This document shows, piece after piece, positions 1 through 8,161 of a stretch of DNA of 40,400 bases. Positions within the stretch are counted from its first letter, which is position 1. Every line of letters starts with the position of its first letter. A model generated the notes under the pieces. It saw only the letters and a program-made list of their open reading frames with translations, was not told the DNA's origin and did no database searches. The DNA lies in the IMG/VR virus record IMGVR_UViG_3300020213_000052, positions 1 to 40,400 of that record, one strand, 5' to 3'. Source of the DNA: a virus. The position numbers were made by a program, and so were the translations under genes.

Positions 1-1
1 C

Positions 2-100
2 CCCTTGGGTACCCCGGCGCCCACTCCAGGCCAGCAGAAACGCCAACGGCAGGCCGGTGAGTCGGCTGCTCAATATCTGAAGCGGACAGGGCAGGATTGA
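2..100 (+). CDS. C-terminal tail of an internal virion protein (5' part missing)
   Basis: An open frame entering from the left edge encodes about 32 residues and stops with TGA at 98-100, sharing a base with the ATG at 100 of the next gene (TGATG). The end, with residues ESAAQYLKRTG, resembles C-termini I know from T7-like internal virion proteins. The gene cut at the right end of the window (from 38918) is an internal virion protein ending in a Pro/Gly/Gln-rich stretch that this tail would continue well. Joining the ends directly leaves the frames off by one base in a run of C. I infer this is the 3' end of that gene. Confidence 0.6.
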   Translation, partial: PLGTPAPTPGQQKRQRQAGESAAQYLKRTGQD

Positions 101-3100
101 TGAGCGATTCAATCTTACCCAGCCCCCCAGTCGGCGGTTTTTCCCAGCCCGCCCCAAAGGCAGATGGGCTAGTTGAAATTGACGCGCTAAAGGCGGGGGG
201 ATTTGATGACGGCGAGATCCAGGGCTGGATTAGCGAGAAGAAAGCCGCCCTGGTTGAAGGGCAGTTTTCAGAGCGTGAGATTGACGACTACTTTGGCGTC
301 AAGCAGTTCGACGCCAACCCGCTTCAAGAGCGGTTGAACACGAACTTTGGCGTTGATCCGCTTGATAGGGCTAAAGAGCTTTTGAGCGGTTCATCGGTAG
401 AAGGCGCTCCGGCTCGAACCTTCCAAGGTCCGTCGTTCGAGGGTGCTTCTTTGGCGCCCGATGAAGCCGACACTTTCTTGCAAGCTTTCGAAGCTGGGTT
501 TCAATTTTCCCCGACGGGGCTCCTTGCTAGGGGTAAGCTCCCCGACATCGACGTGAACGAAAACGCCGAATGGCACATGACGATGGCCAAAGGAATGGGC
601 CTCGCCTTAGGGGACATACCAGCCAATATCTTGGGTGGCTTGATCGCTTCCCCCGTGGGGTTAGCGGGTGGGCCTGCCGCCCCCATTACTTCGGTCCTTG
701 CGGCCGGAGCGGGAGCCAATGCCGCTCCCACGCTTATCCGTGAAATGTTAATGGACGCGTACCGAAAAGGGTCCGTTGTCGATTTCAAGGATTTTTGGAC
801 GCGTGCGGCCCCTATCTTCCTCAATACGATCAAATCCGGGGTTGTTGGCGCCGCCACTTTAGGCGTCGGTCACAAAGTGGGCCTTGCGGCTAAAGTGGCT
901 AGTCCGGTAGTCAAGACCACTGCAAAAATTTCCGCTGAGATTGGCACGATGGTCACCCTTGGCCGCGGCCTCGAGGGCGAATTGCCCAAGTTTAAAGACT
1001 TCACGGATGCAGCCATTGCTGTGGTGGGGCTAGGCGGCTCGGTTCATGTCGGCGGCAAGTTGATGAAGATTTTCGCGCGTACGGGCATGAAGCCGATGGA
1101 CGTGGCGGAACAATCGCTGAAAGATCCGGTATTGCGCCAGCAACTAGCAGAAAAGGGTGAGCACCTTCCGGCCGCTTACGAAGGTTTCGTTGACCCGGCT
1201 ATCGCGCCAGAAAACACGGTTAGGATAAAACTCGATCCTAAACTGGGGGATGGGGAGCTCGTCCTTCCTGCCCGGATGGAACCGGCGACAACTCCCGAAA
1301 CCGGCCCCAACGCGCTCGACACCCCTAAGCAACAGATGATGGCCTTTCTCGGTGAGGAAGTGGGCTCAGCGGCTCAGCCAAAGCCAAAAGTTGAAATCGT
1401 TCGCACGCCAGAAGAAAGCGCCATGTTGGCGCTCATAGGTAAAGAACAGCGTAAAGGTTTAGCCATTGATTTCGATTCGGCGTACACGGCCACCGTAGAC
1501 AAATTTCATCCGGTGAACCTTTTCGTCAAAGCCGTCACCAAAGGGGCAAAAATCCCCGAGCACACTGACCCCTATACTCTCGTCAGGCTCACTAGAGGGA
1601 GTGGCGGTAGAGCCACGCAGTTCATTGAGAACGCCCCATTTAGTCATAAGACGTATCAAGTAATTGAAGGGGCAAAATCGCTCAAAGAAATCTTCCAGCC
1701 CATCGCCGGAGATCTTGACGGGTTCAGAGCGTACGGCATTTCAAAAAGAATTCAGAACCTCGAGTCGCGAGGAATCAAGCCCTTCAAAGATATTGGCCCC
1801 GATGCGGCTACTGTCGCGAAAGCGGCTAAAGATGGCGCCGCTAAGTATGAGCCCATCCTGCGAGACATCGTAAAATACCGTGGGCACTTACTCCGGTACA
1901 TGCGCGATGCGGGCGTTTTGACTGAGGAGCAGATCCTAAAATGGGAGAAAAACGATCCCGACTACGCCACTCCTTTTTACCGCATCCTCGAAGAGGGAAC
2001 TGGCGGAAGTAACCCCGGTAAGGGGCTGACGGTCTCCAACCCCGTGAGGAGATTAAAGGGCGATAGCGATTTGCTGCTTGTTGACCCCGTTGAGTCACTG
2101 GTCAAGGACACGTATAAGTTCGTCGAAGTGGCAGAGCGTAACCACGTGTTTAGGTCAGTGGTTAAACTCTCCGAGAAGTTCAACGCGCCCAAAGAGCTCA
2201 TCGAGCGGGTGCCCACAAAGATGAAAGCCATCGAAGTGACGCCGCAAGAGATCTCGCGTTTTGCGGACGAATTTGGGCTAGATTTTGAAGTTGCTGAGCA
2301 GGCGATGACCGTCTTCCGTCCGATGAAGACGGATTTGGCGCCGGATCAGATCTCCGGATTTCGCGACGGAAAGCAGGAAGTTTACCGGGTACCTATCGAG
2401 CTCGCGGAGTCGTTAAAGGAGATGGATTCCAGATCCGCTAATCTCCTCATGAAGGTGCTGGCCGGTCCCGCGAAGACGTTGAAGGCGGGGACTACGATAC
2501 TCCCGGAGTTTATGGGGAAGAACTTTATCCGCGATCAGGGCGCGGCGTTCATCTTCTCCAAAAACGGGTACGTGCCCGTACTTGATTTCTTGCATGGCAT
2601 CGGAGAGCAAATAGGTAAGGGCAAAGTGTACCAGCAGTGGCTAATGGGCGGGGGAGCTGAAGCCACCTTTCTTTCCATGGACCGCGCCTACATCCAAGAA
2701 CACGTAATGAACTTAGGCGACATGCAAAGCATGGCGAAGCGGAGCTGGAACGTAATAAGCTCCCCCATACGTGCGGCGCAGATGTTTGGCGAGCTCACCG
2801 AAAACGCTACTCGCATCGGGGAGATGAGGCGCGCCATGATGGGTAAGACTGGCACGAAGCGCGAGATAGTAAAAGGTTCCTACTCTACGCGTGAGCTAAC
2901 GCTGGATTTTTCACGAATTGGCGCTCAAACGCAGTTTGTGAATCAGATCATTGCGTTTACTAACCCCAAAATTCAGGGGCTAGACCGCATTGCCAGGGCG
3001 TTTAAGGATGACCCCATGGGTACATCCGTTCGGGTGGCGGCCGTTATCACGGTCCCTTCCATCCTTGGGTGGTACCTGAACAAGGACGACCCGCGGTACG

Positions 3101-4104
3101 CTGAAATTCCCCGGTGGCAGAAAGACATTTTTCATCACGTCATGTTGGACAAGTGGGAGAACGTCAAACCGGATGAGGGGCAATCGGCTGGCGTCTTTGG
3201 CAGGCAAACAGATGACGGTCAGTGGCAGATTAACCGGGGCACCATTTGGAAAATCCCTAAAGTGCAGGATACGGGCGTGGCTTTTGGCTCAAGCGTCGAG
3301 CGGTTTTTGGAATACGCGCACAAAAACGACCCCAAGGCGTTGAAAGATTTTATGGATACCCTGGGAGATTCCGTCATTCCGGGGGTAGTGCCCAATATCG
3401 CAATACCCGCGCTAGAAACGTTTAACAACAAGAGCACCTTTACCGGAGCTCCTATCGTACCGGGCCACCTCGAGGGGACGTTGCCCGAAGTGCAGTACAC
3501 GGATTACACCACCGAAAGCGCTAAGCTCCTGGGTAAGATCATTCCGCCCGTTCCCTTTGGGGAACTGAAGCTCAATTCCCCCATGGTCATCGAAAACTTG
3601 ATTCGGGCCTGGAGCGGTGGAATGGGCATGTACGCGCTCCAAATTGCGGATAAGGCATTGGAAGTAGCGGGAATCGCGATACCGCCGCCGCGGCCCACTA
3701 AGACGCTAGCAGACATGCCTGTGATCAAGGCCTTCGTGGTTAGGTTCCCCCAGGCCAATGTTCAATCCATTGTCGATTTCCGTGAGCGGTTCAATCAAAG
3801 CCAAGAGATCTTTAAGTCGATAAAGGTCATGGCGGCCAAGGGCGATTTTCAAGGACAGCAACGCCTCATGTTGGCGGAGGAGAACCAATCGAAGCTGGTT
3901 TCTCTGTCCGGTATCAATGATTCTTTGACCAAGATGAAGGGTGTTATCGAGCGGGTCACGCTTGATCCTCAAATACCCCCCGACGAGAAAAGGCAACTAA
4001 TCGACGGGGTCTACTTAGGTATGATAAATTTCGCTCGGCGCGGAAACGAGCTTGTTGATGAGCTAAAAAAAACTTTGGGCGTAGCTAACAAAGGGAATAA
4101 ATAA
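100..4104 (+). CDS. Giant internal virion protein, gp16-like, with LPD38-type domain
   Basis: This 1334-residue protein lies where T7-like phages encode their largest internal (ejection) protein, after the gp14- and gp15-like genes and before the tail fibre. In T7 the equivalent proteins leave the head and form a channel for DNA entry across the cell envelope. The N-terminal 60 residues hold a short helical segment (DALKAGGFDDGEIQGWI) often seen at the start of such polyvalent proteins. Gly/Ala-rich, possibly membrane-active stretches lie near residues 165-280. Around residues 780-870 the pattern GKNFIRDQGAAFIFSKNGY matches the large polyvalent protein-associated domain 38 as I remember it. 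I see no lytic transglycosylase motif, unlike T7 gp16. I chose ATG at 100 because it overlaps the upstream stop; a TTG at 97 is in frame but less likely. Confidence 0.8.
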   Translation: MSDSILPSPPVGGFSQPAPKADGLVEIDALKAGGFDDGEIQGWISEKKAALVEGQFSEREIDDYFGVKQFDANPLQERLNTNFGVDPLDRAKELLSGSSVEGAPARTFQGPSFEGASLAPDEADTFLQAFEAGFQFSPTGLLARGKLPDIDVNENAEWHMTMAKGMGLALGDIPANILGGLIASPVGLAGGPAAPITSVLAAGAGANAAPTLIREMLMDAYRKGSVVDFKDFWTRAAPIFLNTIKSGVVGAATLGVGHKVGLAAKVASPVVKTTAKISAEIGTMVTLGRGLEGELPKFKDFTDAAIAVVGLGGSVHVGGKLMKIFARTGMKPMDVAEQSLKDPVLRQQLAEKGEHLPAAYEGFVDPAIAPENTVRIKLDPKLGDGELVLPARMEPATTPETGPNALDTPKQQMMAFLGEEVGSAAQPKPKVEIVRTPEESAMLALIGKEQRKGLAIDFDSAYTATVDKFHPVNLFVKAVTKGAKIPEHTDPYTLVRLTRGSGGRATQFIENAPFSHKTYQVIEGAKSLKEIFQPIAGDLDGFRAYGISKRIQNLESRGIKPFKDIGPDAATVAKAAKDGAAKYEPILRDIVKYRGHLLRYMRDAGVLTEEQILKWEKNDPDYATPFYRILEEGTGGSNPGKGLTVSNPVRRLKGDSDLLLVDPVESLVKDTYKFVEVAERNHVFRSVVKLSEKFNAPKELIERVPTKMKAIEVTPQEISRFADEFGLDFEVAEQAMTVFRPMKTDLAPDQISGFRDGKQEVYRVPIELAESLKEMDSRSANLLMKVLAGPAKTLKAGTTILPEFMGKNFIRDQGAAFIFSKNGYVPVLDFLHGIGEQIGKGKVYQQWLMGGGAEATFLSMDRAYIQEHVMNLGDMQSMAKRSWNVISSPIRAAQMFGELTENATRIGEMRRAMMGKTGTKREIVKGSYSTRELTLDFSRIGAQTQFVNQIIAFTNPKIQGLDRIARAFKDDPMGTSVRVAAVITVPSILGWYLNKDDPRYAEIPRWQKDIFHHVMLDKWENVKPDEGQSAGVFGRQTDDGQWQINRGTIWKIPKVQDTGVAFGSSVERFLEYAHKNDPKALKDFMDTLGDSVIPGVVPNIAIPALETFNNKSTFTGAPIVPGHLEGTLPEVQYTDYTTESAKLLGKIIPPVPFGELKLNSPMVIENLIRAWSGGMGMYALQIADKALEVAGIAIPPPRPTKTLADMPVIKAFVVRFPQANVQSIVDFRERFNQSQEIFKSIKVMAAKGDFQGQQRLMLAEENQSKLVSLSGINDSLTKMKGVIERVTLDPQIPPDEKRQLIDGVYLGMINFARRGNELVDELKKTLGVANKGNK

Positions 4105-6002
4105 TGGCCGTCGAAACCATACTCAATCGTAAGGTCACCACTGGAAACGGCGTTACCACGGCCTTCCCCACCACGTTTCAGTTTCTCCTTGCCGCCGACT
4201 TAGTCGTCATCGAAACGGTCATATCAACCGGAGTGGCAACGACCAAGGCAATCACCACGCACTACACGGTAAGTGGAGGAGCGGGCCTAGTAGGCACGGT
4301 GAACATGCTGGTCGCCCCTTCGGCTCTAGTGACCCTTACCGTCTATAACAGCCCCGCCATTACTCAAGGGCTGGACTTGCTCGAGGGGGACGTAAGCCCC
4401 GCAGAATCCAAAGAAGCCGCGTGGGACCGCTTGACCTACATCGCTCAGCGCCTCTCCGATCGCCTAGATCGTTCGGTACGTTTGGCCGAAGGATTCTCTG
4501 CAACGTTTAGCTTGATCCTCCCCGCCGTACTTACCGCCGACGCGGTCTTAACGGTTAACCCCTCCAGTACGGGGCTCGTCATGGGGCCGACCATCGGAGC
4601 CATCACCACTGCCGCCGCTAACGCCGCAGCCGCTTTAGCTTCCGCCAACGCCTCGGAGATATCGAATTTGGCCTCAGGGGTTTCCGCTGCCGCCTCAGCG
4701 GCTTCGGCCACCGCCTCAGCGGCTTCGGCCACAGCCTCGGAGGTATCGAATCTGGCTTCAGCGGCAGCGGCGGCCGCCGCGGTAGCGACTCACGCGGCGT
4801 TGACCGTAACCCATGGCGCTACCGGCGCGGTAGTGGGAACCACTAATAGCCAAGTCCTTACGAATAAGACCCTGACCACCCCGGTAATCGACGTGGCGAG
4901 CCTCACGGAACAAGGCTCTACTCCCAGCACGCCAGCCTCGGGGACAGCAAGGCTCTACGCTAAAAGCGACGGCCTTTACCGGCTTAACTCGGCGGGCACA
5001 GAGCAGAGAATAGGTTCTGGTGGCGGCGGTATCAACTACATGGCGGACATCTCCTCCAACGACGCCGAATCGTCGGTCGGTAACTGGGTTGCGTATAAAG
5101 ACGCCGCTGGTGCCCTGCCTGTCGATGGAGTTGACGGCACGATCAACACGACCATTACTCGGGTTGCCTCTACAACGCTACGTGGAACTGGCCTGTTCAG
5201 ACTAACCAAGCTCACCGGCGCTTCACGGCAGGGTGAAGGTGTTAGCTGTCCGTTCACGATTGCGGACGCAGACAAAGCTAAGATGTTGGACATCAGCTTC
5301 GACTACCTCCCCTCGGCGGGAATTGTTGCGGGGTCTGATTCGGCAACTGGCGACATCAATGTTTACATCTACGACCTGACGAACGCCGTCCTTATCCAAC
5401 CCACGCCGTTCAAACTGCCAGGTGGCTCTACCCTAAGTACGCTCTATTCCGGCACGTTCCAAACCGCGTCGAACAGCACTTCCTACCGGCTAATTGTTCA
5501 CATTGCAGGAACGACGAATGCCGCCGCCACGTTCGATTTCGATAACGTTGTTGTAGGTCCACGGATTTTAGTACAGGGCGTTCGAGCCAAAGCGTATGGC
5601 GCAACCACTTCGATCCCTAATGCAGCAACAACCACAGTAGTTAACCCGACTAAAAAATTCGATACACACGGCGCATACAGCACTACAACCGGCCTTTTCA
5701 CTGCTCCAAGGTCTGGATTCGTGCGCGTAACCGTGGCAGTAAACGCCAGTTCTGCATCCGGAACTGGCGCGATCAATAATGCGGCGCTGTTACAAACAAA
5801 CAAGAACGGGTCTACTGACTCTTTCATCGATTGTTTTGTAGCGGAACAAACCGGAACGGCTCTCACCCGACGCTTGTCCGGCAGCACAATTATACAAGTA
5901 ATCGCTGGCGACACAGTAGGCGTGCAGATCAATAACATAGACTCAGCATTTACTTGTGGCGGCACCGAGGTCGGCACATGGGTCTGCTTCGAAATGGAAT
6001 AA
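4104..6002 (+). CDS. Tail fibre / receptor-binding protein
   Basis: This 632-residue protein has the modular build of a podovirus tail fibre. Residues 1-130 match the T7 gp17-type N-terminal attachment domain (start MAVETILNRKVTTGNG, then DLLEGDVSPAESKEAAWDR, which ends this domain in many phages). Residues 165-235 are an Ala/Ser-rich repeated shaft with two copies of a SE(I/V)SNLAS motif around AAASAASATAS repeats. Residues 310-490 look like a beta-sandwich carbohydrate-binding module. The last 140 residues, with the FTAPRSGFVRVTV pattern, resemble a C1q/TNF-like jelly-roll head. It should bind the surface receptor. Its ATG shares one base with the preceding TAA. The exact folds of the two C-terminal modules are inferred. 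Confidence 0.85.
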   Translation: MAVETILNRKVTTGNGVTTAFPTTFQFLLAADLVVIETVISTGVATTKAITTHYTVSGGAGLVGTVNMLVAPSALVTLTVYNSPAITQGLDLLEGDVSPAESKEAAWDRLTYIAQRLSDRLDRSVRLAEGFSATFSLILPAVLTADAVLTVNPSSTGLVMGPTIGAITTAAANAAAALASANASEISNLASGVSAAASAASATASAASATASEVSNLASAAAAAAAVATHAALTVTHGATGAVVGTTNSQVLTNKTLTTPVIDVASLTEQGSTPSTPASGTARLYAKSDGLYRLNSAGTEQRIGSGGGGINYMADISSNDAESSVGNWVAYKDAAGALPVDGVDGTINTTITRVASTTLRGTGLFRLTKLTGASRQGEGVSCPFTIADADKAKMLDISFDYLPSAGIVAGSDSATGDINVYIYDLTNAVLIQPTPFKLPGGSTLSTLYSGTFQTASNSTSYRLIVHIAGTTNAAATFDFDNVVVGPRILVQGVRAKAYGATTSIPNAATTTVVNPTKKFDTHGAYSTTTGLFTAPRSGFVRVTVAVNASSASGTGAINNAALLQTNKNGSTDSFIDCFVAEQTGTALTRRLSGSTIIQVIAGDTVGVQINNIDSAFTCGGTEVGTWVCFEME

Positions 6003-6003
6003 T

Positions 6004-6049
6004 GTCGCGAAGGCACTTCGCCGCCTCGTCAAAGGCGACTAACTTTTTT
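6004..6049 (+). terminator. Possible rho-independent terminator after the tail fibre
   Basis: Arms gtcgc (6004-6008) and gcgac (6035-6039) enclose smaller hairpins (gaag/cttc, cgcc/ggcg). A run of six T follows at 6044-6049. The stem is modest, so this may only attenuate transcription into the next gene. Confidence 0.45.
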
Positions 6050-6066
6050 AACCAAGGAGAATTCCC

Positions 6067-6444
6067 ATGTCCATGCCCGTAAGTGCCAATATTTCTGGAT
6101 TCATCGCAAGAGTGAGCGCCAAGCACGCGCCAGCGGTCGCCACTAAAGCGACGATTGCGATCACGGCTCCTGGCGCCAAGCTCCGCATAATCGTGGACAG
6201 CCTGAGTTTCTCTCTGGCCTGCGGCGCTACGGCGCAGACGCCGCTCACGGTGAACCTCTTGTCAGCCGCGACGGTTAAGCAATCCTGGGTCATCTCAGCG
6301 CCTGCCAACTCGTCCCAAACAGTAGTGCTCACCGACGTGCACTTTTCCATGGGCCTGAACGAAGCGGTGACGCTTGAGTTTTCGGCCGCTGGAGTGGCTG
6401 CATCTCTTGAAACGGTCAACGTAGATGGCTACGTTTCCGCCTAA
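6067..6444 (+). CDS. Small putative structural protein, function unknown
   Basis: A 125-residue protein with a strong ribosome site (AAGGAGA, 6 bases before ATG). It has no signal peptide or membrane segment. It is rich in Ala, Thr, Val and Ser with alternating hydrophobic residues, which suggests an all-beta fold. It sits alone between the tail fibre and the lysis cassette, with a hairpin on each side. Small beta-rich proteins at this place in podoviruses can be accessory fibre or virion proteins, but I do not recognise a family. A second ATG two codons in could also serve as the start. Confidence 0.6.
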   Translation: MSMPVSANISGFIARVSAKHAPAVATKATIAITAPGAKLRIIVDSLSFSLACGATAQTPLTVNLLSAATVKQSWVISAPANSSQTVVLTDVHFSMGLNEAVTLEFSAAGVAASLETVNVDGYVSA

Positions 6445-6454
6445 CGCGTAGGGT

Positions 6455-6490
6455 GGTGGGGTCGTGCTACACTGGTAGCGACTCCCCACC
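6455..6490 (+). promoter_or_regulatory. Imperfect hairpin with extended -10-like loop before the lysis genes
   Basis: Arms ggtggggtcg (6455-6464) and cgactccccacc (6479-6490) pair with a small bulge. The loop contains TGCTACACT, which resembles an extended -10 element. A similar TCGTGCTAAACT lies at 29995-30006 before another gene. No good -35 box is visible. This could be a lysis promoter or an RNA hairpin controlling translation of the gene at 6510. Confidence 0.35.
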
Positions 6491-6509
6491 GCCCCATCTC
6501 GGAGATCCA

Positions 6510-6776
6510 ATGGCCAAGCCCGAAGGAGTGAATCCGATTTCCGTTCTGATCACTCTCTTCACCGGGCTCACCCTCGTGGTGGCCACGTCCACGCTAACCC
6601 GCATCGGGAAGCTCGAAGAAAGTTACTCCTCTTTAGACAAGCAGGTAGCGATTCTGCTTTTCGCTGGCGGCCACGAGCCACGCGTTCATTCCGTATTGTC
6701 TCTGGCTTCACGCCAAACCCTATACGCTTTCCCCTCGCTCATCCCCTTTAACCTCATTCCTCCGAAGGACAAATGA
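6510..6776 (+). CDS. Small membrane protein of the lysis cassette
   Basis: This 88-residue protein starts at the ATG preceded by GGAG (6501-6504). A longer in-frame start upstream would read through the hairpin and is unlikely. Residues 9-28 form one hydrophobic segment (ISVLITLFTGLTLVVATS) followed by a charged stretch, so a single-pass inner-membrane protein is expected. Its stop overlaps the next ATG by 4 bases. The place in a run of small membrane genes before an endolysin suggests a holin, antiholin or related lysis role, but no family is recognised. Confidence 0.6.
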   Translation: MAKPEGVNPISVLITLFTGLTLVVATSTLTRIGKLEESYSSLDKQVAILLFAGGHEPRVHSVLSLASRQTLYAFPSLIPFNLIPPKDK

Positions 6777-7198
6777 AGCTAATAATTCTTGCACTAGCCT
6801 TTCTCGCCAGCTCGGCTCTCTGCTTTGCGACAGAAGAACTCTCCACACCTATTACCAACGTCGAGTTTTTCGTAAAGCTGGTCGGCTTCCTTGGCGGCCT
6901 GTCGGGCATCACCAAGCTAGGAATCGCTGCTGTGGCGGTTCAAGTGGCGATGCTCCTCTTGCGCGGCCCTCTCACCAACGTAGCCGGAGTGTGGCGGCTT
7001 ACTATTTTGACTGTTCTCTCCTGGGTAGGCGGCATCTTGGCTCAGATGAGCTCCGGCGTGCCCTTCATGGCAGCGTTCACCAACGCGCAAACACTCGCAG
7101 CCCTTCAAGTGTGGCTACACCAGGCGGTTACTCAAGTGGGTAAGCTGCAACAAGATAAACTGGACCTCGAGGACAGAATCTTTTTCGAGGATACGTGA
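6773..7198 (+). CDS. Putative holin-like membrane protein
   Basis: A 141-residue protein beginning with a typical signal sequence or signal anchor (MKLIILALAFLASSALCFA). It has two or three further hydrophobic segments, at about residues 32-63 and 75-92, and a charged helical C-terminus (KLQQDKLDLEDR). It overlaps the genes on both sides by 4 bases and lies two genes before the endolysin. That context makes it the best holin candidate: a pore that lets the endolysin reach the peptidoglycan. The assignment rests on topology and neighbourhood only, and the cleavable-looking leader is not typical of every holin. Confidence 0.5.
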   Translation: MKLIILALAFLASSALCFATEELSTPITNVEFFVKLVGFLGGLSGITKLGIAAVAVQVAMLLLRGPLTNVAGVWRLTILTVLSWVGGILAQMSSGVPFMAAFTNAQTLAALQVWLHQAVTQVGKLQQDKLDLEDRIFFEDT

Positions 7199-7620
7199 AG
7201 GTTCCCCTCGCCCTGGTCGGGGCGTTAGTGCTCGGAATCGCCATTGGTAGGTTCACCGTGCCAAGTAGAATCGTCACGAAAATCGAAGTGCAGGAAAAAA
7301 TCGTCACCGTCATCGAGAAGGTGAAGAGTGAAAACGTGGTGACTGTCTACCGCGAAGTAGTGAAACCCGACGGCACCAAGGTGATAAAATCTCGCACGTT
7401 CGATAAGTCGGTGACGCAGGAAAAAGCGAACGTAGTGGCCGCCAAATCCGTTGCGGAGACAAAAACGATTGAGCGGGCCGCACCGGATTGGCTGCTGCGA
7501 GGGGTATTTAGCGGCGCTTACGGCGTTGGCCTGGACCGACGAATACTTGGCCCGCTCTACCTTGGCGGGCAAGCCCTTAGCGATGGGTCGGTCAGCATCT
7601 CAATCGGCCTGCTATTTTAG
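7195..7620 (+). CDS. Membrane-anchored protein of the lysis cassette, possibly spanin-like
   Basis: A 141-residue protein starting with GTG that overlaps the previous stop (GTGA). Residues 4-19 are an N-terminal membrane anchor (LALVGALVLGIAIGRF). A charged, Val/Lys/Glu-rich stretch with coiled-coil character follows (about 30-85), then a Gly-rich C-terminus ending in SISIGLLF. An anchored, mostly periplasmic helical protein next to the endolysin suits an inner-membrane spanin. The beta-like C-terminus is unusual for that, and no nested outer spanin gene is evident. Other membrane roles are possible. Confidence 0.5.
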   Translation: MKVPLALVGALVLGIAIGRFTVPSRIVTKIEVQEKIVTVIEKVKSENVVTVYREVVKPDGTKVIKSRTFDKSVTQEKANVVAAKSVAETKTIERAAPDWLLRGVFSGAYGVGLDRRILGPLYLGGQALSDGSVSISIGLLF

Positions 7621-7629
7621 GGGGAGCTC

Positions 7630-8034
7630 ATGAGTCATGTTAATGGAAAGAATCCGTGCGAGCGCTGCGAGAAAATGCTGGAAGAGGGTCACCCCTCCTT
7701 GGGCGTGTACTTCCGCGGAATTCACGAGATATTTCCCGACGCGCACATAAGCTGCGTCTTCCGCGACGAAGCGGCACAAAACGAAGCGGTCAAAAAACGG
7801 ACGTCGAAACTCTCTTGGCCGAAATCCAAGCACAACGTCATGAAGAACGGCAAGCCCGTGTCGGAAGCCATGGACTTGTTCCGCTTGGGCGACGACAAAA
7901 AGGCGTACTTCGAGAAGGCGTATTATTTACGGATTGCGAAACACTTGAGGGATTTGAAAGCGGGGGTAGTGTGGGGAGGGGACTGGAATTCTTTCCCCGA
8001 TGCCCCACACTATGAGTTAGATTTACGTACGTAA
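7630..8034 (+). CDS. Endolysin: M15-family peptidase (L-alanyl-D-glutamate type)
   Basis: A 134-residue, single-domain zinc peptidase expected to cut the peptide stems of peptidoglycan at lysis, like the T5 and VanY-type enzymes. The zinc-site pattern is clear: S66-x-H68 with the downstream A80-x-D82, and the C-terminal D124-x-P-H127-Y-E-L. The block VWGGDWNSFPDAPHYEL is highly characteristic of phage members. A GGGGAG ribosome site precedes the ATG. There is no signal peptide, so a holin is needed for export. It is the last gene of the rightward transcript, just before a strong terminator. Confidence 0.9.
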   Translation: MSHVNGKNPCERCEKMLEEGHPSLGVYFRGIHEIFPDAHISCVFRDEAAQNEAVKKRTSKLSWPKSKHNVMKNGKPVSEAMDLFRLGDDKKAYFEKAYYLRIAKHLRDLKAGVVWGGDWNSFPDAPHYELDLRT

Positions 8035-8049
8035 CCGTGGATGGTTGGG

Positions 8050-8086
8050 GCCGTCGTGAGGGTTAACGCCCTTGCGACGGCTTTTT
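8050..8086 (+). terminator. Rho-independent terminator closing the late rightward operon
   Basis: A perfect 7-bp outer stem, gccgtcg (8050-8056) with cgacggc (8075-8081), has an inner aggg/ccct stem and is followed by five T (8082-8086). It lies right after the endolysin and faces the convergent integrase operon. Confidence 0.85.
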
Positions 8087-8161
8087 ACATTCCACAATGA
8101 CTGTCGGCTTCTTCGACCATGGTGGCGTCAGTCCCCAGCCAATGAACGTGAGCCAAGTCAT
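8063..8161 (-). CDS. Possible 32-residue peptide after the integrase
   Basis: An ATG overlaps the integrase stop by 4 bases (ATGA), the same coupling seen at most junctions of this operon. The frame gives 32 residues with a Trp-rich N-terminal half (MTWLTFIGWG) and a basic end. It runs into the terminator hairpin of the opposite strand. The coupling favours a real gene; its size and overlap with the terminator argue against. Confidence 0.35.
   Translation of the reverse strand: MTWLTFIGWGLTPPWSKKPTVIVECKKPSQGR

Noticed and set aside
100-4104. Lytic transglycosylase domain in the gp16-like protein
   Set aside because: I found no Glu-containing SLT motif near the N-terminus or elsewhere; the protein instead shows the LPD38-type pattern.
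8087-8157. attP core next to the integrase
   Set aside because: No tRNA-like end or clear arm-type repeats are visible, so I cannot support an attachment site here.
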